Origin: Pirellula staleyi DSM 6068
GTDB taxonomy: Bacteria > Planctomycetota > Planctomycetia > Pirellulales > Pirellulaceae
Length of the DNA: 50,938 nucleotides
Direction: 5' to 3'
Assembly: GCA_945900945.1 (NCBI GenBank)
Contig: CAMDKL010000024.1
Location: 1-50,938 of the forward strand
Of the stretch, positions 16,087 to 24,835 are shown piece by piece. A program made the position numbers and the translations under genes. Every line of letters starts with the position of its first letter. Position 1 is the stretch's first letter. The notes under the pieces were generated by a model. That model saw only the letters and a list, made by a program, of their open reading frames with translations, was not told the origin of the DNA and did not search any database.

Positions 16087-18044
16087 CAGTAGGCCTCCAG
16101 CAAGCGAAGCCAACGTTGCAGCTTGCCGAGCACCTGCGTGTCGAGCATCTTGGCCGCCGTCATCTCCTCTGCATGAAAGGCGACGCTATAACCAATTTTT
16201 TGAGCCTGCGAAACAAAGGTGTTCAGTGTTGGATCGGTCCCATTGATAAAGAAGTTGATCGACTTGAGCGGTTCTGTCGCTGGAACACGAGCTCGTGCCG
16301 GTATCTTGGCATTGCATAGCCAAATGCCTCGATAGGTCTCGGCACCTTGAAGCCCTAGAATCAGCCCAGGTAACATTCCGGAGGAAATTCCGCCAACGCA
16401 AATGCGTCGCCGATCGATCGTGTAATTGGCGGAAACATACGATCGAAGCCGGACGCCAATTTCCACTTCGTCCAATGACCAGGCTTTTTCGTCCGCAGAC
16501 TGATTCACGACAACGATCCATCGATTGTCTCGGGCAAAAAGTTCCCAAGCGTCGGCCCATTGCTTTTGGTCTTGGACGCCTGCTTCGGCAAATACGATCA
16601 ACAATCCGTGGGGAATCGCATCGGAGTAGCTCGACGGAACGATTGCGAAAGCTTTGTTCTTGACATCCCCTAAAGGCAATTGCACGGTCCCTTTTGCTCC
16701 TTTGGGTTCCGCAGCGTTTTCCGGAGCGGAGACTTTTACGATCGGCCATTCAAAGTCGCTTTCTGGATGGGTCTCCAAAGCAGCGACAACTTCTCTTGTT
16801 GTTCCGTCTGTGTCTAATTTTAAAGTAATCGGTTCGCGGAAATCGAGGAAAGCAAGTCGCGGGCCGAGCGGGGTCTTTTCGTCCATTGTTAATTCGCCTA
16901 CACTCACAATGGAATCTCCCACCTCAATTCCTGCTTTTGCAGCGGGGGAATTCGGCAGGATAGCAATCACTTTCGGAGCAGCTGGTGGACTGTTCGAATC
17001 AATTACAACGCCCAAAAACGGCTCTCGATACGTTGGCAGTTCCTTTACGAGTGTCACTTCAAACTGTTTCTTCGCTCCCTCGCGTTCCACCTCGAAAAAC
17101 ATCGTTTGCTCTGCGTCAAGCGTCCCCATCACATGTTTGAGTTCCGAGTGCATCGCAACCGCTTTGAGTCCTTCGCGATTTGGCCCAGCCCCAACGATTC
17201 GGTCCCCTGCTCGCATCCCAGACTTGGCGGCTGGCGATCCCGGGGTGACTCCACTTAATACAATTTCAGGTTCAAATTCGTCAGGACTCTGTGTTCGGAA
17301 ACCTGCCTTTCCAGAAAAGATATCCTCCCCTCGCTGCATGCGAGGCAAGCGTTCGAGAATATCGGTTAGTGGCACAGCGAATCCGACGCCGGAATCGTAC
17401 CATTGTTCGACTTCACCCTCGGTCACAATTCCCGGATTGATTGGAACGAGAATTCCCATTACGTTCCCTTTCAAGTCAATCAGAGGTCCCCCGTAGTTTT
17501 GCGGTGAGATCTTGGCGTCGGTTTGTATCGCCTTGTTCCAAATGCGACCTTGGGCACTCAATATTCCAACGCTGCGACTAGCAACCTTAAAATCAAACGT
17601 CTTACCAAGTGCAATCGTCCACTGCCCGACCTGCCATGCGCCTCGATCGCTTGCGTTCGCGGCTCTAAGTGGTTTGTCAGTGTCGATTTTCAACAGAGCG
17701 AGTTCTCGACTATGATCGCGAGCGACAAGCTTTGCAGCCTTGCGCTGCTCATCGGGCAATACGACTGTTATCGATGCAGGCTGGCCACGAAATTGAAAGA
17801 TGCTTGTGACAATCCAACCGTCTGGCGTCAGAATCGTACCGGTGGATGGCCCGGACGCGACGAATTGTTTGTTGACAATCTCTTGACCGCCGAACGCTTC
17901 CACCTGAACCACGCAATCCTGCGAGAAGTCAGCGGCTGCCTGGAAAGCTTGTTGTTCTTGTTCATCTAGCGGCGGGTCGCCTGCGAGCATTTCGCTTGAA
18001 ACGAAAAACGATGCGAAAATCAAAAGTGAGAGAGAAACCCTCAC
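16086..18044 (-). CDS. Catalytically dead HtrA-like protein with PDZ domains and alpha/beta hydrolase
   Basis: I start this at a GTG at 18044, followed directly by a good signal peptide (residues 2-21), giving 652 residues. The open frame extends to 18251 but the extra part translates a palindromic repeat. Domains: a trypsin-like domain (about 40-235), two PDZ domains (about 265-340 and 350-430), and a C-terminal alpha/beta hydrolase with the GISSG nucleophile motif near residue 554. By alignment to the intact protease upstream, the catalytic His is Phe83 (TSIFQF in place of TNFHV), Asp is Glu114 (RELALLK), and Ser is Tyr184 (QNYGGPL). All three triad positions are lost, so this domain should not cleave peptides. 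The hydrolase may still work. The protein is probably periplasmic. Confidence 0.8.
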   Translation of the reverse strand: MRVSLSLLIFASFFVSSEMLAGDPPLDEQEQQAFQAAADFSQDCVVQVEAFGGQEIVNKQFVASGPSTGTILTPDGWIVTSIFQFRGQPASITVVLPDEQRKAAKLVARDHSRELALLKIDTDKPLRAANASDRGAWQVGQWTIALGKTFDFKVASRSVGILSAQGRIWNKAIQTDAKISPQNYGGPLIDLKGNVMGILVPINPGIVTEGEVEQWYDSGVGFAVPLTDILERLPRMQRGEDIFSGKAGFRTQSPDEFEPEIVLSGVTPGSPAAKSGMRAGDRIVGAGPNREGLKAVAMHSELKHVMGTLDAEQTMFFEVEREGAKKQFEVTLVKELPTYREPFLGVVIDSNSPPAAPKVIAILPNSPAAKAGIEVGDSIVSVGELTMDEKTPLGPRLAFLDFREPITLKLDTDGTTREVVAALETHPESDFEWPIVKVSAPENAAEPKGAKGTVQLPLGDVKNKAFAIVPSSYSDAIPHGLLIVFAEAGVQDQKQWADAWELFARDNRWIVVVNQSADEKAWSLDEVEIGVRLRSYVSANYTIDRRRICVGGISSGMLPGLILGLQGAETYRGIWLCNAKIPARARVPATEPLKSINFFINGTDPTLNTFVSQAQKIGYSVAFHAEEMTAAKMLDTQVLGKLQRWLRLLEAY

Positions 18045-18064
18045 CGCTCGGCTGGGCTGATGGA

Positions 18065-18129
18065 AATACAAGCCCGACGCGCACGCGAGGGGTCGAAACC
18101 ATCCCTCGCTTGCGCGTCGGGCTTGTATT
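18065..18129. repeat. Long inverted repeat, family A (27-bp arms)
   Basis: Arms 18065-18091 and 18103-18129 pair in 26 of 27 positions around an 11-base loop. One arm begins AATACAAGCCCGACGCGC. On the minus strand the arm translates to ..QARRASEG.., a peptide I recall from many planctomycete ORFs, indicating a dispersed repeat. It lies between two coupled operon genes and inflates the N-terminus of the downstream ORF when that ORF is called from 18251 or 18164. Confidence 0.9.
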
Positions 18130-18237
18130 GAAGCCGTTAGTTCAACTATTGGCGGCGATTTCATCAGGCCCCCTCTCCCTTTATCAAGGGCGAAGAGGAG
18201 AAGTGAACAATTGTTAAAGAGGTAAGGATGCGTAGGT

Positions 18238-19269
18238 CTAAGGTCGAACATGGATTCGAATCAATTCTTGTCCGCGTTGGACGAGCACGTAGAAGGAATC
18301 GGCACGGTTGATGGTTGCAAGCATCTTTTCCAAACTCTTGCGAGAGTCGGCCCGTTGGTCATTCAACAGCAGAATCAAATCATTGGTTTGCATACCAGAC
18401 CTGTGCGCGACCGATCCCTCGCGAACTTGGTCAACAAAGGGTGGCGTTTTTGCCAAAACATCAGGGATTAAAGTGATGCCAAGATCATTGATGCGATGTG
18501 GTTGTGCAACGGCTTTGAGATCCAAAGCCTGAACCGACGTATTGCCAGACAGGATCCGTTCGACAGATGATTTCACCACATCCATCGGCAGCGCATAGTT
18601 CAGCCAGATCCCAGCTTGTTCATCCCGGATTTCTTTTCCTAGTATTCCAACTAAACGACCTTGCAGGTCAATCAAAGCTCCACCCGAAGCTCCCGGATTG
18701 TTTGTCATTGCATCCAAAACATAGACGCGACCTTGGTAGAGCGATTTTGTTTTCCCGCGACGGGTTGTGAGGGGAGTCGATGCCATGATTACCCCTTTTT
18801 GTGCACTGCATGATTCGTTACCTGCTGCAATTCCGAATAAGTTACTGATCGCAAAGATGCGCTGGCCTGTGGAAGCCTGTGCTGCTCGTGACAAGTCAAA
18901 ACCGACAAGACCCGCGTCATCTACTTTGAGAATGGCTAGTTCGTTCTGCGGATCCATTCCTACCATAGTCGCATCCAACCGACGGCCATCGAACGTAACG
19001 ACTCGCACTTTTGCAACATCGAGCACCGTGCTCCAACTCGTTACAATGTGGCCGGAGTTATCAATGATGATTCCGCTTTGATAACTCTCGAGGCCACGCA
19101 CCCCGCCAGCACCATACAGCTTGACCACTTTTTCCTGACTGGTTGCGATGAGTGTTTCGTTGTTGATGAGTACGTTGGCATCCAGTCCTGAATCGGTCGC
19201 AAAGGAAGAAGTAGTGGCGATACGAAACGTTAACGCAATGACGAAAATCAGGGTGAGCATTGGTTGCAT
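18238..19269 (-). CDS. HtrA-like protein with impaired triad, PDZ domain
   Basis: This 343-residue secreted protein has a signal peptide (residues 1-24), a trypsin-like domain (about 40-220) and one PDZ domain (about 255-340). Compared with the intact paralogue upstream, the serine motif is kept (GASGGAL, Ser196) but the His position is Ser80 (TSWSTV in place of TNFHV) and the Asp position is Glu110 (NELAILK). It is therefore probably inactive or very weak as a protease and may bind peptides instead. Its ATG shares one base with the upstream stop (TAATG), so it is coupled to the active protease gene. Confidence 0.82.
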   Translation of the reverse strand: MQPMLTLIFVIALTFRIATTSSFATDSGLDANVLINNETLIATSQEKVVKLYGAGGVRGLESYQSGIIIDNSGHIVTSWSTVLDVAKVRVVTFDGRRLDATMVGMDPQNELAILKVDDAGLVGFDLSRAAQASTGQRIFAISNLFGIAAGNESCSAQKGVIMASTPLTTRRGKTKSLYQGRVYVLDAMTNNPGASGGALIDLQGRLVGILGKEIRDEQAGIWLNYALPMDVVKSSVERILSGNTSVQALDLKAVAQPHRINDLGITLIPDVLAKTPPFVDQVREGSVAHRSGMQTNDLILLLNDQRADSRKSLEKMLATINRADSFYVLVQRGQELIRIHVRP

Positions 19270-21152
19270 TAGAGCCCGGTCCCCGCTGGTATTTCACTAT
19301 TTTGCATTTGATGGATCGAGACAAGGAACTGCGATTCGAGACCGTAAGCCAAACGAATAGTTTTGGGGGTCGCTCGTCCGTCAACCGTTTCGTACTTTTC
19401 AAAAAACAATTCGACAGGGTCCGTTTGCTTGTCTGAAAACACTTCGATGACTTCAATCAAACCGCTTTCTGGCGACGAGTAAACCATGACATCAAAGTCA
19501 CTCACCGTAATCCGAGTGACGTCCAAGAGCAGTTCGCGACCGACGACTGGATTTCGTCCCAGATAGACGGCTTCACCCATCAGTCGCGGCCCAATGCGAT
19601 TCCACTGTTGCCAAATTCGCATCCCCATCACAGCACCGATAGACGATCGCTGCTTGATCCATTTCGGCCAGCCTTGCAGGGGATGTACCGTTTCCGTTTT
19701 ATCCCCAAGCCGAAGCGTTAGACTTGCATCCGACAAAAGCATCTCAACGGCAAGATTTTCGCCTGGGATTTCGCCGCTAATCTTCCAAGATTCCGAACTG
19801 TCCTTCCATGTGCCGCGAGCTGCCTGCAATCCAAGAATTCGATCCAGTTCTACGCGATTGAAATAGTAGTTTGTGTACCCTCGTTTCTCAACAAACAAGT
19901 CATCGACAGCATCTCTTTTAGTAGGCAAGAGTTGATGGGGCGCGTCCGTTTTTTCTTTGCCATTGGGAACAGGGTCGCCGGGAGCTGGATCCTTTCCACC
20001 CGGCGGCTTGCGTGGCAGCTTCTGCTGGGGCGATTCTCCTTTGATGATCTCCTCAAGTTCGCTCGCCAAGTGCAGGTTTTGCAGTCGAATGTACGTCTCT
20101 ACCACCCCACTGTCATTTCGGAAACGAATCGGGATCCGCCATTGGTCCGGGTAGATACCTAGGATGTTCTTTAGCTGGTTGGTCGTTGCAACATCGCGGT
20201 CCCCAAGTCGCAGGATTTCATCGCCGTAACGAATACCACGTCGGTACGCGTCACTGCTTTCCAGAATATTGGACACTGCAACTTTGCCATTGCTTTCTGT
20301 AGTGACTGTGAAGCCTAAAGTTGCGTGGTCCACAACTCGTCCAGAACGCAACTGTCCAAAAAAGTTCATCGCTTGTTTGATGGAAATAGCGTATCCGACA
20401 CCGACATTCACTCGCCCTCGTTTCTCAAACGAACAGCGACCATTGATCCCAATCAGCTCACCTCGGATATTGAAAAGAGGCCCACCGGAGTTGCCTGGAT
20501 TGATGGCCGCGTCGGTTTGAATGCAATCGCTGTATTCGAGAATGGTTCCGCTCGGGTATTGGTAGCGCCGAACACCGCTAATCAAACCATAAGTTATCGT
20601 CGGTTGGAGATTGGTGGCCAGCACAAATGGATTGCCGGCAGCGAAGCACCACTGACCTGTTCGAACTTTGTCACTGTCGCCAATCTCTGCAACGGGGAAA
20701 TCGGTTCGTCCGACCATCTTTAATACGGCCAAATCGCCGGTCGGGTCGCTCCCAGCTACCACTGCATCAACCATTTTCCCATCATTAAGTCCGCACCGCA
20801 TTCGATGACCAAACGGGCTTGAAACATGGAAGTTCGTCAGCACATATCCATCAGGCGAAATGCAGACGCCGCTTCCGCCTCCCTGGCCATCTGTCCCGTA
20901 TACGGCCACGGTAGCGCGAGATGCTCGTTGCATCGCATCAACGCGTTGCTGTTGAGCCGCCAGAACCGCATCGCTCGGACTAGGGGCCGTCTCGGTTTTG
21001 TCATCAGAGGAGTCGAAGGCACTATCTGCAGAATTCGTAACGCAGAAAATCGCAATGAAACCCGTCGCTAGCGAGTACGGCAAGCAAGGAAAAAGGAAAA
21101 TGAATTGCAAAACGTGGGACCATACAACATGATTTCGTCTCGCTCTGGTCAT
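19269..21152 (-). CDS. HtrA-type serine protease with intact triad, PDZ and C-terminal domain
   Basis: This 627-residue protein starts at the ATG at 21152, which overlaps the upstream TGA as ATGA; the longer frame to 21212 is less likely. An N-terminal hydrophobic signal or anchor segment (about 12-38) is followed by a trypsin-like domain with a full triad: His109 (LTNFHV), Asp140 (TGDLAVLK) and Ser222 (NPGNSGGPL). A PDZ domain follows (about 275-355), then a Pro/Lys-rich linker (about 380-405) and a C-terminal domain of about 200 residues that I do not recognise. It probably cleaves damaged or specific envelope proteins. It is the only triad-complete member of the three HtrA-like proteins here. 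Confidence 0.87.
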   Translation of the reverse strand: MTRARRNHVVWSHVLQFIFLFPCLPYSLATGFIAIFCVTNSADSAFDSSDDKTETAPSPSDAVLAAQQQRVDAMQRASRATVAVYGTDGQGGGSGVCISPDGYVLTNFHVSSPFGHRMRCGLNDGKMVDAVVAGSDPTGDLAVLKMVGRTDFPVAEIGDSDKVRTGQWCFAAGNPFVLATNLQPTITYGLISGVRRYQYPSGTILEYSDCIQTDAAINPGNSGGPLFNIRGELIGINGRCSFEKRGRVNVGVGYAISIKQAMNFFGQLRSGRVVDHATLGFTVTTESNGKVAVSNILESSDAYRRGIRYGDEILRLGDRDVATTNQLKNILGIYPDQWRIPIRFRNDSGVVETYIRLQNLHLASELEEIIKGESPQQKLPRKPPGGKDPAPGDPVPNGKEKTDAPHQLLPTKRDAVDDLFVEKRGYTNYYFNRVELDRILGLQAARGTWKDSSESWKISGEIPGENLAVEMLLSDASLTLRLGDKTETVHPLQGWPKWIKQRSSIGAVMGMRIWQQWNRIGPRLMGEAVYLGRNPVVGRELLLDVTRITVSDFDVMVYSSPESGLIEVIEVFSDKQTDPVELFFEKYETVDGRATPKTIRLAYGLESQFLVSIHQMQNSEIPAGTGL

Positions 21153-22453
21153 CGTTTGAGCCTTGGTTGTTTCCATGTGATTTCCGTTCCTATCATCAGC
21201 TTCGATTTGCAAATGACCGCGAGCTTCGTTTTCTTTTCCGATTTAAGTGGGATAGCAAGATCCGCGAAGTCAACGTTGAACGAAAGTGGCTGTTCAGAAA
21301 TTTTCTGGTCATCCTGCCATACTTCGATGGTAATATCCGTTCTCTGCGAACCGTCATCCGTACGTTCGACTCGACATTGCAGTGAAGAAAAACCCTCTGG
21401 AACTCGAAACAAGTAATAGCCAGGGCTCGGAAAATAGAGGTCTTTGTCTGCCGCAAGCGAAGTTGACAAAGGGGCGAGGCCGTTTACAACAAATCGCGGG
21501 GCGAAAGCCTTGTCTACGCTCGCGATAGGCGTTTTGAATTCGATCTGCCTCTCAGCGACCGCTTCCAATGACTCAACATCGGCGAGCCATCGAATATTGG
21601 CTGTGGAGTAGTTGATTCTCGAAATTTGGACCAATGGGATAGAAACGGATTGGCCTAGTGATGTACGCAATTCCAAAACGTTTGACTTCATTGTCAACGA
21701 TTCCGCCATCCAAACGGAATGATCCGTTGCACTGACTTCGATCGTCGGCTTGACCCGCTCCTGGTCGCGTTGGAACCAAACTAGCCCAACTAGTTTTTCG
21801 ATCGGGATGTCAATCTGCTGGCCATCGAGATCGAAGGTAATACTCTCTTCCTGCACTTGAAGGATCACCCCGTTTATTCGGTCAAGGCTATTTCCCGAAC
21901 GCAGGACAATCACAGCATCCGCATTCTTTGTCTCCAAGATGGCACTTTGCCAAGTCTTGACGAGTTCAGGGGCAATGGCTTTGAGCCGAACGGCTTTCAG
22001 TGACTTCGATGAAATTGCGACTTCGTTTCCCAATAAATCTTTCAATCGCCAGCCACTACTACTCTTGCCCGTTAGTCTGTTCCCGAAAGCCTTTGAGCCA
22101 TCCAGCATAAAAAGCTCGACGGGTGGCGTTTGTGCCTCCATCTTGTTGCCAAAACTAACTTGGCCTATGTCTCTGGCCGATTTTTCAATCACGCCAGCCT
22201 TCGTTTGGATAATTACCTTGTCCGAATCCGCCGAGACGAGCAATCCCAGAACGGGTGTTCCGTTCAACATGGAAACGGTAACGTGCGCGGCATCTTCCTC
22301 GGACTTTTGGCTCAGCAATTCACTTGGCCAACAGAGAGAGCAGACGAACCCGATAAAAATTGCACGCCCGATCTGAGCCCATCGAATCACCGAATAAGCG
22401 AACGTGGGATTGCAAAACAAATTCGATTGCGGTTGTCTAATGAATAAGTGCAT
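21149..22453 (-). CDS. Secreted protein with NPCBM-like C-terminal domain
   Basis: This 434-residue protein begins the HtrA-like operon. After an N-terminal hydrophobic signal region (about residues 29-47) come beta-rich repeats resembling LSm-like strands (VTVSMLNGTPVLGLLVSADS; DAVIVLRSGNSLDRINGVIL). The C-terminal 130 residues resemble an NPCBM/NEW2-type carbohydrate-binding fold (FAPRFVVNGLAPLSTS, then FRVPEGFSSLQCRV, ITIEVWQDDQKI). Such domains bind glycans in other proteins; here that is inference. The start is not certain, as an ATG within the first 50 residues is possible. The divergent quinone reductase gene begins 108 bases away, so the operon promoter must be in that gap. Confidence 0.75.
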   Translation of the reverse strand: MHLFIRQPQSNLFCNPTFAYSVIRWAQIGRAIFIGFVCSLCWPSELLSQKSEEDAAHVTVSMLNGTPVLGLLVSADSDKVIIQTKAGVIEKSARDIGQVSFGNKMEAQTPPVELFMLDGSKAFGNRLTGKSSSGWRLKDLLGNEVAISSKSLKAVRLKAIAPELVKTWQSAILETKNADAVIVLRSGNSLDRINGVILQVQEESITFDLDGQQIDIPIEKLVGLVWFQRDQERVKPTIEVSATDHSVWMAESLTMKSNVLELRTSLGQSVSIPLVQISRINYSTANIRWLADVESLEAVAERQIEFKTPIASVDKAFAPRFVVNGLAPLSTSLAADKDLYFPSPGYYLFRVPEGFSSLQCRVERTDDGSQRTDITIEVWQDDQKISEQPLSFNVDFADLAIPLKSEKKTKLAVICKSKLMIGTEITWKQPRLKR

Positions 22454-22561
22454 AATGGTAATAGGGGGTGCGAACCAACACTACGACTATTATAACGCAA
22501 TGACTACATCTCCGGTGCAAATAGACTTGTTGACTCCTACGAAAAGCGATCGGTTTTTGAA

Positions 22562-23557
22562 ATGAAAGCTGCCTATTTTCGAACGACGGGCTCCCCGGAT
22601 GTGATCGAATTCGGTGATTTGCCAGAACCAGTGTGTGGTGCGGACCAGGTAATCGTGAAAATGGGGGCGGTTTCGGTCAACCCGATCGACACCTACATTC
22701 GCAATGGGGCAAACTACTGGCCGCTACCTAATCCTTATGTACCCGGTTGCGATTTAGCGGGCGAAGTCGTTGCAGTCGGTTCCAGCGTGAAGCATCTTTC
22801 TCTAGGTCAACGCGTTTGGGGAAGCAATCAAGGTTTAATGGGGCGTCAAGGGACATTTTCGGAACTCTGTGCGGTCGATTCCAAATGGCTTTACCCGTCC
22901 CCTGAATTTGTTGACGACGCGGAAATGGCAGCGATCGCACTCGTTGGAATTACGGCGCACTTGGGTTTGTTTCAGCATGCAATGCTGCAGCCAGGAGAGA
23001 CGATCTTTATTCGGGGCGGAACAGGGGGAGTGGGCTCCATGGTCGTTCAAATGGCCAAAGCGATCGGTGCAAACGTGATCACTACCGCGGGCAACCCAAC
23101 CAAGCTCGTGAAATGCCGCGAATTGGGAGCTGATCATGTCATTAACTACAATGAAAAAAATGTGGCTGAGGAAATTCGACACGCCGCCCCCAATGGTGTG
23201 AATGTGTTTTGGGAAACACTCCGAGATCCAGATTTCGAACTTGCGGTCGGTGCTCTGGGCGAAGAGGGACGTATGATTCTAATGGCCGGACGGGACGCAA
23301 GGCCCCCGTTTCCTGTCGGACCGTTCTACGTCAAGGGATGCTCGCTGCATGGGTTCGCAATGTTTAAGGCGACAGCCAGTCAGCAGCAAGTTTGCGCTTC
23401 GGATATCAATCATTGGATGACGTCAGATATCCTCAAAGCACAAATCGATCGCATTCTTCCCTTGAACGAAACCGCACAAGCGCATCGCTTGCAAGAAGCC
23501 AATACGGTCCAGAAGCAAAGCATTTTATCCGGAAAAATCGTGCTTACCATCCAATAG
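22562..23557 (+). CDS. Zinc-free quinone reductase-type MDR oxidoreductase
   Basis: This 331-residue cytoplasmic NADPH-dependent reductase belongs to the medium-chain dehydrogenase superfamily, quinone oxidoreductase branch. It has the N-terminal GroES-like domain (VNPIDTYIRNGANYWPLPNP, then YVPGCDLAGEVVAVG), no zinc-binding Cys set, and a Rossmann domain with GGTGGVGSMVVQMAKAIGA. The segment ending DHVINYNEKN is typical of the family. It probably reduces quinones or reactive enones. It stands alone, facing away from the HtrA-like operon. Confidence 0.88.
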   Translation: MKAAYFRTTGSPDVIEFGDLPEPVCGADQVIVKMGAVSVNPIDTYIRNGANYWPLPNPYVPGCDLAGEVVAVGSSVKHLSLGQRVWGSNQGLMGRQGTFSELCAVDSKWLYPSPEFVDDAEMAAIALVGITAHLGLFQHAMLQPGETIFIRGGTGGVGSMVVQMAKAIGANVITTAGNPTKLVKCRELGADHVINYNEKNVAEEIRHAAPNGVNVFWETLRDPDFELAVGALGEEGRMILMAGRDARPPFPVGPFYVKGCSLHGFAMFKATASQQQVCASDINHWMTSDILKAQIDRILPLNETAQAHRLQEANTVQKQSILSGKIVLTIQ

Positions 23558-23965
23558 GCGCTTCTGAAATATTGTTCGACCAAGAATTTTTTCTATAAAG
23601 TTGCAATTCTGCGAAATGGCCGCTCCTCTTCGACCGTCTTCAATGCTAGGGTAACCATTACAACGTCGCTGGCTAAAACGCAAAGTCAGCGTTTTATTCG
23701 AATCGATCGCCAATCGTGGGAGATTATTTGGAATGTTGAAATACATTGCGGTCCGACAGAACAGTAGCGCAAGTTCAACACCAGTGCCTCGAGCTCGTCA
23801 GAGGCGTACGGTACGCGAGTCTACCGCGCCCACGTCGATAGCCAAGCGATGGTCGTACCAGCAGTCTATTGGAATGGGCGGAGCCAACGGCCGACGAGTC
23901 CTTGCAGCAATGAATCGAAGCATGGGTTCGACCTATCTTCGTTAGGTCGACTTCGCCACCCCTAA
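23558..23965. other. Gene-poor intergenic stretch
   Basis: This runs from the quinone reductase to the palindrome cluster. The only sizeable frame (23733-23945, 70 codons) is Arg/Ser-rich, has no Shine-Dalgarno site and no recognisable motif, so I treat it as noncoding or decayed. Confidence 0.4.
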
Positions 23966-24074
23966 GCTCAGCCTGTCCTCAGGCAGCTCACGTAGGTCAG
24001 CCTGTCCTCAGGCTGACTTTGCCAGATAGGGTCCGTTCTGCAACGTCCGGCTGAGGACAGCCGGACCTACGTGA
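23966..24074. repeat. Cluster of three palindromes, family C
   Basis: Three related hairpins lie in about 110 bases. A short one at 23971-23984 (GCCTG-TCCT-CAGGC) and a second at 23991-24017 are in inverted orientation, and the third, at 24045-24074, is identical to the copy at 11461-11490. Read in the same orientation, the second is GTCAGCCTG-AGGA-CAGGCTGAC and the third GTCCGGCTG-AGGA-CAGCCGGAC. Loop and the flanking CTACG are the same, and stem differences are matched on both sides. The cluster ends 27 bases before the stop of the YkgJ-type gene, which reads toward it. Confidence 0.82.
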
Positions 24075-24101
24075 GCAACGCCCACGTTTTTGGCGAACGT
24101 T

Positions 24102-24551
24102 CTAAAAATTACCCTTGTCCTTCGCCAAGCTGGTCTTGATTTCACTGAGATTGTACAGGCGACCTTGATTGCAACCTGGACAATTCTTGGCTGCTCGCAA
24201 CCACGCTTTGGGTGTCGCTACAATACTTTTCCAGAACGGCCAAGTTCGGCATTGAGCTGGACGGGAATCGTATACTGAGCACGTTCTCGACTTTGGGTCC
24301 AAGAAGATACAGTCGCCGTCCGAATACTCGACCAAACTCGTCAGCGTTCCAACTTGGCGTGTGAACTTATGCTCAAACTCCTCCAAGCGATTGGACATAC
24401 CGATCGCAGCAGCTAGTGCGAGTACTTCGTCTTTGGTTACCCAAACGTATCCGGCCTCGGGGCCGCTGCAGCAATTCCCACATTGGGTGCATTCAAAAGA
24501 AAGGCCGCTGGAATACCAAGGGTCCGCTTCGGGTTTTCGGATATCGTTCAA
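24102..24551 (-). CDS. YkgJ-family Cys-cluster protein
   Basis: This 149-residue cytoplasmic protein has two conserved Cys groups: CTQCGNCC near residues 21-28, and CIFLDPKSRTCSVYDSRP followed by AQCRTWPFW near residues 81-106. These are the marks of the YkgJ/zinc- or iron-chelating Cys cluster family (once UPF0153). Its role is unknown, though metal binding is likely. The start is a TTG. The gene is isolated, and the 284 bases upstream hold nothing I recognise. Confidence 0.82.
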   Translation of the reverse strand: MNDIRKPEADPWYSSGLSFECTQCGNCCSGPEAGYVWVTKDEVLALAAAIGMSNRLEEFEHKFTRQVGTLTSLVEYSDGDCIFLDPKSRTCSVYDSRPAQCRTWPFWKSIVATPKAWLRAAKNCPGCNQGRLYNLSEIKTSLAKDKGNF

Positions 24552-24835
24552 TGGTTTCGCCAGTTTACGGTTAAATCAGTTTGAAGTTAACTCTGTGGTT
24601 GCATTGTTGGCGCCCTTGATTCAGACTTCTATTGAAAGCAGCCTAAACGGCTTGGTAACGACAACCATGACCTAGCGCAGAGGGAAATTCTACTTAACCC
24701 AATTGCGTTTGGACATCCTTCCTGAAACCCTTTCTGTGGCTCGCCTGGTGTACAATATCGGCTTCTACACCGTTCGCGGCATCTGACAAATGGCTTGAAA
24801 ATGCTTTCCGCAACTGTCCTTCTCCGTCAACCAAG

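Noticed and set aside
23733-23945. 70-codon plus-strand frame
   Set aside because: No ribosome site, Arg/Ser-rich composition, no motif; ends at the start of the palindrome region.
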